Assembly (NCBI GenBank): GCA_964482225.1
Contig: CAYZWT010000003.1
Location: forward strand, 100,603 to 164,602
Length of the DNA stretch: 64,000 bases
Direction: 5' to 3'
Source: UBA1429 sp964482225
GTDB taxonomy: Bacteria; Chloroflexota; Anaerolineae; UBA1429
Under the pieces are notes generated by a model that worked only from the letters and a program-made list of their open reading frames with translations, did not search any database and was not told the origin of the DNA. Within the stretch, counting starts at the first letter, position 1, and every line of letters begins with the position of its first letter. The position numbers and the translations under genes were made by a program. Below are positions 9,520-17,369 of this stretch, one piece after another.

Positions 9520-9951
9520 CTAGAGCAGGTTGTTCTTTTGCAGCACGTCGCTGACCCAGGGGATCACCGGGGCGCGCCCGGCAAAGGCCTGCCAGCCATA
9601 GTAGGCCAGCGCGATGAGGGGCGGCACAAAGAGCACCCAGGCCACACATGCCAGGCACCCCATTATGACGGTGACCAGAAGGAAAGCAAAGAGGGCGATC
9701 AGATCGTATACGATGGCGACGGCCAGTAGCGCCAGGCTGTGCATGGCATGGTAGCGCACATAGTTGCTACGCTTGCCCTCTTGGGTCAGCAGCACGATGA
9801 CGGGAAAGAGCAGCGGGATCAGGATCTGGCTCGCGTAACAGAGCCCGCCCAGCAGGCGCTCGTTCTCCGTCACCCGCTCCGGGTCGTTCCAGGGTTGCAG
9901 CGCGCGCAGGTCGAACCGGCCGCCCCCAGGGTCTGCGTCCATCGGGTCCAT
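9520..9951 (-). CDS. DUF4870-family small membrane protein
   Basis: 143 residues. A polar N-terminus of about 28 residues is followed by the DUF4870 (Tic20-like) arrangement: ENERLLGGLCYASQI, a first hydrophobic segment (about 40-57), the charged KRSNYVRYHAMHSLAL loop, and two further membrane segments (about 70-125). The KxxxVRxHAxQ/HSL loop is the family's signature. Function is unknown across the family; proteins of this kind are common in Chloroflexota and Bacillota. GAGGAGGAG precedes the ATG. It is a single gene, divergent from fmt. Confidence 0.75.
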   Translation of the reverse strand: MDPMDADPGGGRFDLRALQPWNDPERVTENERLLGGLCYASQILIPLLFPVIVLLTQEGKRSNYVRYHAMHSLALLAVAIVYDLIALFAFLLVTVIMGCLACVAWVLFVPPLIALAYYGWQAFAGRAPVIPWVSDVLQKNNLL

Positions 9952-10048
9952 GATTTCTCCTCCTCAACGATATGGCTTTCGCTATCCACTACGTCGGCCC
10001 GGCGCAAGGGTTGCGCGCGCACACCTGGCCTCGCCAGGGGAGCTGTGC

Positions 10049-10054
10049 TAGAAT
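10049..10054 (+). promoter_or_regulatory. Extended -10 box (TGC-TAGAAT) for fmt
   Basis: TGCTAGAAT ends 32 bases before the fmt ATG. The same extended -10 occurs before aspS. The -35 position (TGGCCT) is weak, which an extended -10 can compensate. Confidence 0.4.
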
Positions 10055-10086
10055 GCCGGGCAAGAGATCCGCAGAAAGGGGCACAC

Positions 10087-11022
10087 ATGGCGCGCGTGGT
10101 CTTTTTTGGCACTCCGGACTATGCCATTCCGGCGCTGGAGGCGCTGCTGGCGCAGCATACCGTGGTAGCAGTGGTCACCCAGCCGGACCGGCTGGCCGGG
10201 CGAGGTCGCCGCACCCTGGTCAAGCCGCCGGTCAAGGTCGTGGCCGAGGCCCACGGCGCGCCGGTGTACCAGCCCGGGCGCCTCTCACGGGATGCCGAGA
10301 CGCTGGCGGCGCTCCAGGCGGCCCAAGCAGACCTGTTTGTGTTGGCCGCCTATGGCCAGATCCTACGCCCCAATGTGCTGGCGATCCCGCCCCAGGGCGT
10401 CATTGGCCTGCATGCCTCGCTGTTGCCCCGCTGGCGCGGCGCAGCGCCCGTGGCCGCGGCCATCCGCACGGGCGACGCCGAGACGGGCGTGACGCTGATG
10501 CTCACCGAGGCCGGGCTGGATACAGGCCCCGTCCTGGCCCGGCGGGCGACCCCGATCCGCGAACGTGATACGATGGCCAGCCTGACCGAGCGGCTGGCCG
10601 TGCTGGCCGCCGAGCTGCTGATCGAGCGCCTGCCCGCCTGGCTGCGGGGCGAGATCACGCCCGTGCCCCAGGATGACGCCCAGGCCACCTATGCCCCGGA
10701 GGTTGCCAAGGCCGAGGGCGCCATTGACTGGCGCGCCAGCGCCGTGGCCATTGACCGGCACATCCGCGCCATGACGCCCTGGCCCGGCGCCTACACCCAT
10801 CTGGACCGCGAGCGCATCGCCATTCTGGCGGCGCGGCCCCTGCCTGAGGGGCGCCACGGCGGGCTGCCGGGTTGCATCGTCGCGGTGGACGAGGGCCTGG
10901 CCGTGGTCACAGGCGAGGGCCTGCTGCTGCTGGAGCAGATGCAGCCCGCCGGCAAAAAGCCGATGGCCCCGGATGCCTTTGCTCGGGGGCGACCCGATGC
11001 CATCGGCGCGGTGCTGGGTTAG
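10087..11022 (+). CDS. fmt: Methionyl-tRNA formyltransferase
   Basis: Formylates initiator Met-tRNA with 10-formyl-THF. 311 residues. The N-terminal Rossmann-like domain opens with VVFFGTPDYAIPALEAL and contains the catalytic loop SLLPRWRGAAPV near 115, with the Asn/His/Asp site and LDTGPVL. The C-terminal OB-fold domain includes AIDWRASAVAIDRHIRAMTPWPGAYT. ATG 10087 is chosen over upstream in-frame codons because AAAGGGG precedes it and the protein then starts at the first beta strand. lipB follows immediately. Confidence 0.96.
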   Translation: MARVVFFGTPDYAIPALEALLAQHTVVAVVTQPDRLAGRGRRTLVKPPVKVVAEAHGAPVYQPGRLSRDAETLAALQAAQADLFVLAAYGQILRPNVLAIPPQGVIGLHASLLPRWRGAAPVAAAIRTGDAETGVTLMLTEAGLDTGPVLARRATPIRERDTMASLTERLAVLAAELLIERLPAWLRGEITPVPQDDAQATYAPEVAKAEGAIDWRASAVAIDRHIRAMTPWPGAYTHLDRERIAILAARPLPEGRHGGLPGCIVAVDEGLAVVTGEGLLLLEQMQPAGKKPMAPDAFARGRPDAIGAVLG

Positions 11023-11023
11023 C

Positions 11024-11734
11024 GTGGCGCACACCCTGGCCTGTTATGCCCTGGGACTCACGCCCTATGGCGCAGCCCATCGCTTGCAGCGCGAGTTGGT
11101 CGAGCGGCGGCGGCTGGATCAGATCGGCGACTTGGCGCTGCTGCTGGAGCACGACCCCGTCATCACCCTGGGGCGGCGCGCCGATCCCGCCCACATCCTG
11201 GCCGGCCCCGAGGCGCTGGCTGGCCTGGGGATCACCGTGCACCGGGTGGAGCGGGGCGGCGACGCGACCTACCACGGCCCCGGCCAGCTCGTCGTCTATC
11301 CCATCCTGCGCCTACGCGACCACGACCTGGGCGCCAGCGACTATATGCACCTGCTGGAGGATGTGGCCATTGCGACGCTGGCCGATTTCGGGATCGGCGC
11401 CGGGCGCCGCGAGGGCTACATTGGCGTGTGGGTGGGCGGCGACAAGCTCTGCGCCCTGGGCGTGCGCGTCATGCGGGGGATCACGATGCACGGGCTGGCG
11501 CTGAATGTGGCGCCCGATATGGCCCACTGGGCGACCATCGTGCCCTGTGGCATCCGCGATGGCGGGGTCGGCAGCATGGCCGATGTGCTGGGCCGGGCGC
11601 CCGCTATAGATGCGGTGGGACGACGGCTGGCGGGGCATCTGGCCCGCGCCCTGGGCGCCACTTTGACCTGGGAACAGGCCGAGCGCCTGCCCTGGCCTGA
11701 CGCTACGGCAGAGGACGCCCCTGCTTGGCCATAA
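11024..11734 (+). CDS. lipB: Lipoyl(octanoyl)transferase
   Basis: Moves octanoyl from acyl carrier protein to apo lipoyl domains. 236 residues from GTG 11024, two bases after the fmt stop; an in-frame ATG at 10997 would overlap fmt and add nine residues. Signature motifs are RGGDATYHGPGQLVVYP near 70, the catalytic Lys in GGDKLCALG, and the catalytic Cys in IVPCGIRDGG. The gene is co-transcribed with fmt. Its last 32 bases overlap the 3' end of the convergent sugar kinase gene. Confidence 0.93.
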   Translation: MAHTLACYALGLTPYGAAHRLQRELVERRRLDQIGDLALLLEHDPVITLGRRADPAHILAGPEALAGLGITVHRVERGGDATYHGPGQLVVYPILRLRDHDLGASDYMHLLEDVAIATLADFGIGAGRREGYIGVWVGGDKLCALGVRVMRGITMHGLALNVAPDMAHWATIVPCGIRDGGVGSMADVLGRAPAIDAVGRRLAGHLARALGATLTWEQAERLPWPDATAEDAPAWP

Positions 11735-12656
11735 AACGCAGCACCTCGTCCCGCGAAAAGGCGCCCTCCATAGGGCCCAGGCGCGTGGTCGCCAGCGCGC
11801 CCACTGCATTGGCGAACAAGCCCGCCTTGGCCAGCGCCCACCCCTCGGAGAGGCCCACCAGCAGGGCGGCATCGAAACAGTCGCCCGCGCCGGTGGGGTC
11901 CACCTCGGTTACGCGATAGGGCGGTATATCGAGGGCGCCCTGGGCGGTATAGAGGGTCGAACCGGCCTCGCCCCTCTTGAGGGCCACGATCTCGATGCCT
12001 CGCTCCAATAGCGCCTGCGCCCCCGTTTCGGGCGTGGGCGCGCCCGTGAGGCTGGCCAGCTCTGCGCCGCTGGGCATCACGATACGCGCTCGCTCCAGGA
12101 TCGGCTCGCAGACGGCGCGAATGTGCTCGACGGGCATCAGCTCGGGCCGCAGGTTGGGGTCCAGGCTGACCACGCCACCCGCCGCGTGCACGGCGGCGGC
12201 CAGCGCATAGCAGGTCTCGCGCAACGGCTCGCTGGCGCTGAGGGACGAGCCCATGATGTGCAGGTAGCGTGTATCATTCAGATAGCCCGCCGGAAGCTGC
12301 TCCGGGTTCACCTGGGCGGCGGCGGATTGGGGCAGGTGAAAGACAAAGGAGCGGCTGCCATCAGAGCGGTAAGCCACAAAGGCGATGGCCGTGAGCAGGT
12401 GGGCGTGCACCGCCAGGGCCGCGCAGTCAATGCCTTCGGCGGCCAACCGCTGGCGGATGCAATCGCCAAAGGCATCCTGCCCGACGGCGCCGATGAACCC
12501 GACGCTGGCGCCCAGGCGCGCCGCGCAACTGGCCGAGATGGCGGGCGCGCCGCTGGGGTAGGGGCCGCTGAACAGCGCGGGGGTGTCCAGGGGCCTGTCC
12601 CGCTCTATGCGCATGATCTCGACCAGGGCTTCTCCCACGGTCACGATGGTTGCCAT
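11703..12656 (-). CDS. PfkB/ribokinase-family carbohydrate kinase
   Basis: 317 residues. The N-terminal half has the PfkB lid and GAVGQDAFG signature (near 60). The C-terminal signature is VDPTGAGDCFDAALLVGL (near 260), with the catalytic Asp and anion hole. SLDPNLRP in the middle is typical of fructokinase and 2-keto-3-deoxygluconate kinase relatives. Start ATG 12656 is preferred over 12662 because AGGAGG is 8 bases upstream of it. The substrate is unknown; with sugar-acid genes elsewhere in the window, a 2-keto-3-deoxy sugar acid is possible but not shown. Confidence 0.85.
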   Translation of the reverse strand: MATIVTVGEALVEIMRIERDRPLDTPALFSGPYPSGAPAISASCAARLGASVGFIGAVGQDAFGDCIRQRLAAEGIDCAALAVHAHLLTAIAFVAYRSDGSRSFVFHLPQSAAAQVNPEQLPAGYLNDTRYLHIMGSSLSASEPLRETCYALAAAVHAAGGVVSLDPNLRPELMPVEHIRAVCEPILERARIVMPSGAELASLTGAPTPETGAQALLERGIEIVALKRGEAGSTLYTAQGALDIPPYRVTEVDPTGAGDCFDAALLVGLSEGWALAKAGLFANAVGALATTRLGPMEGAFSRDEVLRFMAKQGRPLP

Positions 12657-12688
12657 GATCATCTCCTCCTCTGCCCGAACAGGGTGGG

Positions 12689-13900
12689 TCAACCCAGCTC
12701 TGCGCGGCCTGGGGCCGGCGCCTTCACTGGCCCTTGCAGCAATCGCGGCGCCAGGGCATAGATGCCCACTGATCCCAGCGAGGCCGTCAGCACCACGGCC
12801 AGCACCGCGATGGCCAGAATGGTCTCGCCCGAGGCAACTCCCATCGCCAGGGGTATGCCGCCGATGGCGGCCTGCACGGTGGCCTTGGGTGTGTAGGCGA
12901 TGGCGCAAAAGGCGCGCTCCTTGGCGTTCAGTTGCGAGCCGTGCAGGGCGATCAGGACGCCAGTGGCGCGACCCACCAGGCCGATGAGCACGACGCCCAG
13001 GCCGACCAGCCCCGCCTGGAGCGCCACCGCGACGTTAACCTCGGCGCCGATCAGGACGAACAAAAAGATCTGCGCGATGAACCAGATGCGCTCGAGGGAA
13101 CGCTGTAGGTCGGCGGCGATGCCATTGGCCTTCTCCAGCAGCACAAAGCCCAGTGTCATGACGCCCAGAAGGCCTGCCAGTTGCAGACGCTCTCCCGTCA
13201 CCAGCGTTGCCATGGCAGCAGCGATCACCAGGGTCAGCCGTTCCATCCCGTGCAGATGGATCTTGTCCTGCCGATAGAGGCGGTAGAGTAGCCAGCCTCC
13301 CAATACGCCCAAGAACACGCCCCCGATCACTTGCACGGGGATGCGGGCAATCTGCAACCAGAGCGACTGGCCCTCCTGGCTGGTCAAGCCCACAAAAGCT
13401 GTAAACAGCGTGATGGCGAACACGTCATCAATCGAGGAGCCTGCCAGGATGATGATCGGTATGCCTTTGTTCATCCCCAACCCGCGCTCTTTGAGGGAGA
13501 GCATGGCGGGCACCACCACCGCGGGAGAGACGGCCGCCAGGATGAACCCCAGCATCCCCGCCTCGACCAAGGGCAGATCGAGAACATAGTGGGACACCAA
13601 GAGGACCGTGAATCCCTCTAGCAGGCACGGAATGGCGCTCATCGTGACTGCCTGTTTGCCGACTTGCTGAAGTAGCTCCTTTTCCAAGCCCAGACCTGCC
13701 CGCAGCAGGATCACCACTAGCGCCACCATACGCACATCGGCAGAGACGGCCAACACGCCTGGAGCCAGTAGACCCAGGCCATAGGGGCCAATAGCCACGC
13801 CCACCAGGATCATCCCCAGGAGGCCGGGCAGGCGTAGGGCGCGAAAGAGCCTATCCGCCAGCAGGCCCAGCAAAAGTACAATGAGAATGCTTTGGATCAT
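12689..13900 (-). CDS. Cation/proton antiporter (CPA family)
   Basis: 403 residues and about 12 hydrophobic segments. It begins with LLGLLADRLFRALRLPGLLGMILVG, the CPA-type first helices. The conserved core includes FILAAVSPAVVVPAML and AGSSIDDVFAITLF, with the Asp pair of the ion-binding region, and a Lys-Glu-Arg cytosolic loop. There is no C-terminal TrkA-N domain, so it resembles NhaP/KefB-like exchangers of Na+ or K+ for H+. GAGGTAAG precedes the ATG. It lies 26 bases upstream of the kinase gene and could be co-transcribed with it. Confidence 0.85.
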   Translation of the reverse strand: MIQSILIVLLLGLLADRLFRALRLPGLLGMILVGVAIGPYGLGLLAPGVLAVSADVRMVALVVILLRAGLGLEKELLQQVGKQAVTMSAIPCLLEGFTVLLVSHYVLDLPLVEAGMLGFILAAVSPAVVVPAMLSLKERGLGMNKGIPIIILAGSSIDDVFAITLFTAFVGLTSQEGQSLWLQIARIPVQVIGGVFLGVLGGWLLYRLYRQDKIHLHGMERLTLVIAAAMATLVTGERLQLAGLLGVMTLGFVLLEKANGIAADLQRSLERIWFIAQIFLFVLIGAEVNVAVALQAGLVGLGVVLIGLVGRATGVLIALHGSQLNAKERAFCAIAYTPKATVQAAIGGIPLAMGVASGETILAIAVLAVVLTASLGSVGIYALAPRLLQGPVKAPAPGRAELG

Positions 13901-14338
13901 ATCTTACCTCGCCAGCTTGTGGGGCGGTATGGAGGGGGCCGTACATAGAGAATGACCCCTACCGCCAGCCCAACCGAGCTTCAGTAGAGGCCATTGGTCT
14001 CCGCGCCGCAGGCCGGAGACGGTTTCCGCTTTGGCGAGCCTCACCGCCGCCAACGATTCTAGGGCTTATCGGCTGGCAATGCAAGTAGACGCTCCGCGCC
14101 GTGCGCCCTGCCGTCCTCGAAGCGATGGGCCCCCGCGGGCCTTGGTGCGACGCCTGGCATCTGATGGCAGAAAACGTGCCCCACAGGCACGCTATGGCAG
14201 CCGAACGCCGGCGCTTGCGCTTCTGCCCGTGGCGTTGACCGCGCGGCCCCTCACGAGTATACTCCTCTCGCTGCATGGCTGTTACGCCATGTACGAAACT
14301 CGGCCCCCCCGACCAGGCCAAAGGAAACGAAGCAAGAG
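13901..14338. other. Intergenic region between divergent genes
   Basis: 438 bases with no convincing coding sequence. An open frame on the plus strand from 14031 reads through the start of the next gene in another frame and looks random (Arg/Pro-rich). The only clear signal is the promoter at 14235-14263. No tRNA, repeat or palindrome was recognised. Confidence 0.6.
14235..14263 (+). promoter_or_regulatory. Sigma-70-type promoter TTGACC-17-TATACT
   Basis: -35 TTGACC (14235-14240), 17-base spacer, -10 TATACT (14258-14263). It predicts transcription from about 14270 with a leader of about 69 bases to the ATG at 14339. Confidence 0.65.
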
Positions 14339-15052
14339 ATGGATGCCTCTACGAGAGACTTTGCCGCCGTGGTGCTGGCGGCGGTCAAGGGTGTGGATTA
14401 TGCCATCGAGGTGCGCGAATCCGGCGGCTATGTGGCCGTGGTGGCCCTGCATGGCGGCGGGATCGAGCCGCTGACCGGCGAGCTGGCCGATGCCATCGCG
14501 GGCGCCGGGCATAACCTGTACCTGTTTCGCGGCCTGCGTGAGAGCGGCAATGACGCCTTGCGCGTCTCGCCGCTGCGCGCCCAAGAGATGCGCCTGGATA
14601 ACCTGATCCGCCGTAGCAAGACCGTGCTGAGCATCGCGGGCGCGGCAGATGTGGGCCGAACGGTGCAGGTGGGCGGCGCCAACGAGATCCTGCGCGCGCT
14701 GTTGTTGCAGAGGCTCCAGGAGGCCGGTTTTGAGGCCCGCCCCAGTGAGACGCCGGGTGTGGATCACTCGCGAGCCTACTTTTTCAACCAGGCCGGGCTA
14801 GGGGGTGTGCAGCTCGAGTTGAGCGCAGCCCTGCGCGCCAGCTTGGTGAATGCGCCGCTGCACGCCTTTCGCTGGCAGGACCCCGCCTGTTGGAACGAGC
14901 GCCTGCACGACCTGGTGCGCGCCGTGCGCGCGGCCCTGGCCACCTATGTAGCCGCCGACCGGGCTGACCTGGCCAAGACCCTGGAGCGCTTTGAGCGCAC
15001 CACCCAGCGCGTGCCACGCTGGATGCGCAGAGGCGATGGCCACGCCAACTAG
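14339..15052 (+). CDS. Poly-gamma-glutamate hydrolase-like protein (DUF867 family)
   Basis: 237 residues. The central motif VALHGGGIEPLTGELADAI (near 40-58) matches the phage-type poly-gamma-glutamate hydrolase PghP family, in which this His and Glu help bind zinc; LYLFRGL follows as in the family. A second conserved zone is TVLSIAGAADVGRTVQVGGAN near 100, and a late QLELSAALRA. The fold is a zinc carboxypeptidase-like amidohydrolase. No signal peptide is seen, so it acts in the cytoplasm unless released. The natural substrate here is unknown. It has its own strong promoter. Confidence 0.78.
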   Translation: MDASTRDFAAVVLAAVKGVDYAIEVRESGGYVAVVALHGGGIEPLTGELADAIAGAGHNLYLFRGLRESGNDALRVSPLRAQEMRLDNLIRRSKTVLSIAGAADVGRTVQVGGANEILRALLLQRLQEAGFEARPSETPGVDHSRAYFFNQAGLGGVQLELSAALRASLVNAPLHAFRWQDPACWNERLHDLVRAVRAALATYVAADRADLAKTLERFERTTQRVPRWMRRGDGHAN

Positions 15053-15137
15053 GGCTGCCGCGACCCTGCGGGCGATCCTGCGTAGAGTCAGCGGCTGGAC
15101 AAGGCGATAGCGTGGCGCACCCTACAAGGAGAACACG

Positions 15138-15821
15138 ATGGAATACCAGATCTATGGCGGAACGCTGCCCTCGGTGGATGTGACCCTGCAGGCGGGCGAG
15201 TCGGTCTTTACCGAGAGCGGCGGCATGGCCTGGATGACAGGCGATATCCGGATGGACACGGGCACCCGAGGCGGGCTGCTGGCAGGGCTGGGCCGCAAAC
15301 TGGCCGGCGAGTCGCTCTTTATGACCAGCTATACATGCCAGAGCGGCGTGGGTATGGTAACCTTTACCCCCGAGGCGCCGGGCACGATCCTGCCTTTTGA
15401 GCTGCGCGCGGGCCAAAGCCTGATCTGCCAAAAGGATGCCTTTATGGCTGCTCAAGAAGGCGTCGGCATCGAGATGCACTTTCGCAAGCGGCTGGGCGCG
15501 GGCCTCTTTGGCGGCGAGGGGTTCATCCTGCAAAAAGTCACCGGCCCGGGCCTCGCGTTCCTCGAGATCGCAGGCGATGTGCGCGAGTATACCCTGCAGG
15601 CCGGCCAGGTGATGCAGGTGGACCCCGGCCACCTGGCCCTCTATGAACCCACCGTGGACTATGATATCACCACGGTCAAGGGGCTCACCAATGTGCTCTT
15701 TTCCGGCGAGGGCCTCTTTTTGGCCACCCTGCGCGGCCCAGGGCGCGTTTGGCTCCAGAGTATGCCCATCGCCAACCTGGCCGCCAAGATCAGCAAGTAT
15801 ATCCCGAGCAAGAGCAGCTAG
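15138..15821 (+). CDS. AIM24 family protein
   Basis: 227 residues of the TIGR00266/AIM24 family, a jelly-roll-like beta protein. Typical parts are LQAGESVFTESGGMAWMTGD, an internal Gly-rich loop (GGLLAGLGRKLAGESLFM), HFRKRLGAGLFGGEGFILQKVTG and a C-terminal GPGRVWLQSMP. Family members are often annotated as tryptophan RNA-binding attenuator-like, but the biochemical role is not known. AAGGAG precedes the ATG. It lies 95 bases before hypC on the same strand and might share a transcript with the hyp genes. Confidence 0.85.
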   Translation: MEYQIYGGTLPSVDVTLQAGESVFTESGGMAWMTGDIRMDTGTRGGLLAGLGRKLAGESLFMTSYTCQSGVGMVTFTPEAPGTILPFELRAGQSLICQKDAFMAAQEGVGIEMHFRKRLGAGLFGGEGFILQKVTGPGLAFLEIAGDVREYTLQAGQVMQVDPGHLALYEPTVDYDITTVKGLTNVLFSGEGLFLATLRGPGRVWLQSMPIANLAAKISKYIPSKSS

Positions 15822-15916
15822 GCGCGACGCCGGGGCAAGCGCCTTGCCCTATGGGCAGGCTCGTGTGCAGGCCGGATACCGTTCGCCATCATCAAGACTC
15901 TGAGGAACTCGTCATC

Positions 15917-16180
15917 ATGTGTTTGGCTGTGCCCGTTCGCGTGGTCGAGATCGAGGGCCAGGTGGCCCGCGTCGAGCTGGGGGGCGTGTTGCGCGAGATC
16001 AGCCTCGTGCTCACCCCCGATGCCCAGGTCGGCGACTATGTCCTGATCCATACCGGCTTTGCCATCAGCGTGCTGGATGAGGAGGAGGCCCAAGAGACCC
16101 TGCGACTCTTTGCCGAGCTGGAGGCGGCCGAGGCCCTGCTGGACAAAGAGGCATCGGATACCGAGACGGCGGACGCATGA
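15917..16180 (+). CDS. hypC: HypC-family hydrogenase maturation chaperone
   Basis: 87 residues beginning MCLAVPVRV, the invariant HypC start in which Cys2 contacts the Fe(CN)2CO unit carried with HypD. GDYVLIHTGFAIS is the OB-fold end. It carries a short acidic helix at the C-terminus. GAGGAA is upstream of the ATG at 15917; the open frame continues upstream but without family resemblance. Its stop overlaps hypD by 4 bases (ATGA). Confidence 0.94.
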   Translation: MCLAVPVRVVEIEGQVARVELGGVLREISLVLTPDAQVGDYVLIHTGFAISVLDEEEAQETLRLFAELEAAEALLDKEASDTETADA

Positions 16181-17286
16181 CCTATATCCAGGGCTTTCGC
16201 AATCCCGCCGCCGCTCGCCACCTGATCGAGCGCATCCACGCCCTGGGCGACGCCGCCCCCATGCGGGTGATGGAGTTCTGCGGCGGCCATACTCACGCCA
16301 TCATGCGCTATGGCCTGCGCGAGGCCCTGGCTCCGGCCGTCGAGCTGCTCTCCGGTCCGGGCTGCCCTGTATGCGTCTCCGCCAGCGCCGACATTGACCA
16401 GGCCATCGGCCTGAGCCTGCGGCCCGGCGTCACCGTGGCCACCTTTGGCGATATGATCCGGGTGCCCGGCAGCGACACGAGCCTGCAAGGGGCCCGCGCC
16501 CAGGGCGGCGATGTGCGCGTGGTCTATTCGGCGCTGGACTCGCTAGAGCTGGCCCGCAAGCTGCCCCAGCGCCAGATCGTGATGCTGGGCATCGGGTTCG
16601 AGACCACCGCCCCCACGATTGCGGCGACGGTCGCCCAGGCCCGCGCCGAGGGGCTGGGCAACTGGAGCGTCTACTCGATGCACAAGCTCACCGATCCGGC
16701 CATGCGCGCCATCCTGGATGCGGGCGAGGTGCGGCTGGACGGCGTCCTGGGCCCCGGCCACGTGGCCGCCATCACGGGCTGGCAGGCCTGGGAGTTTCTG
16801 CCCCGCGAGTATGGCGTGCCCTGCGCCGTCTCCGGTTTCGAGCCCACCGACATCCTCCAGGCGATTCTGGCTCTGGTGGAGAGCCGCCGCGAGGGCGCGC
16901 CCCGGGTGATCAACGCCTATGGGCGGGGCGTCACCCCAGGGGGGAATGCCGTCGCCCAGGGGCTCATGGCGCAAGTGTTCCGCGTGGCGCCCGCCGCCTG
17001 GCGCGGCATCGGTCTGATCCCTGCCAGCGGCCTGGACCTGGCCGAGAGCTATGCCGAGTGGGACGCTCGCCGCCGATTCGATCTGCCCGATGTAGCCGAG
17101 GGGCCCCTGGATGCCGAGGCGGCCCTGGGCTGTCGCTGCGGAGAGGTGTTGCGGGGCGTGACGCTGCCCCCCGAGTGCCCCCTGTTCGGCGGCGCCTGTA
17201 CCCCGGCGCACCCGGTGGGCCCCTGCATGGTCTCTGCCGAGGGGGCCTGCGCCGCTCACCATCGCTATGGAAGGAGCGCCGCATGA
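16177..17286 (+). CDS. hypD: Hydrogenase Fe-CN-CO cofactor assembly protein HypD
   Basis: 369 residues, family length. It contains MEFCGGHTHAIM (residues about 33-44; the conserved Cys), GPGCPVCVS near 70, the thioredoxin-like GIGFETTAPT, GFEPTDIL, and the C-terminal [4Fe-4S] Cys set GCRCGEV / ECPLFGGACTP / GPCMVS. HypD holds the iron while HypE and HypF supply cyanide and CO is added. It is coupled to hypC by overlap. Downstream an imperfect copy of the hypE start separates it from hypE. Confidence 0.96.
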   Translation: MTYIQGFRNPAAARHLIERIHALGDAAPMRVMEFCGGHTHAIMRYGLREALAPAVELLSGPGCPVCVSASADIDQAIGLSLRPGVTVATFGDMIRVPGSDTSLQGARAQGGDVRVVYSALDSLELARKLPQRQIVMLGIGFETTAPTIAATVAQARAEGLGNWSVYSMHKLTDPAMRAILDAGEVRLDGVLGPGHVAAITGWQAWEFLPREYGVPCAVSGFEPTDILQAILALVESRREGAPRVINAYGRGVTPGGNAVAQGLMAQVFRVAPAAWRGIGLIPASGLDLAESYAEWDARRRFDLPDVAEGPLDAEAALGCRCGEVLRGVTLPPECPLFGGACTPAHPVGPCMVSAEGACAAHHRYGRSAA

Positions 17287-17369
17287 CCTGCGATGGCATG
17301 GCGCTGATGGCCCACGGCAGCGTCCGCTGCCAGAGGGCGCGCAGCGGTAGAAACAGGAGCGTGGCATGA
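17272..17369 (+). pseudogene. Decayed tandem duplicate of the hypE ribosome site and first codons
   Basis: Bases 17272-17322 and 17355-17405 match at about 41 of 51 positions at an offset of exactly 83 bases. Each copy has AGGAGCG, then ATGACC, and both share an identical 18-base block ending in GGCAGCG. The first copy forms a 28-codon frame (17283-17369) beginning MTCDGMALMAHGS, compared with hypE MTRDVHVLMAHGS. It starts on the hypD stop (ATGA) and ends on the hypE start (ATGA). It is either a remnant of a tandem duplication or a translated coupling peptide. Confidence 0.75.

Noticed and set aside
14031..14338. Possible small gene upstream of the poly-gamma-glutamate hydrolase-like gene
   Set aside because: No ribosome site, Arg/Pro-rich random-looking translation, and a good promoter lies inside it.
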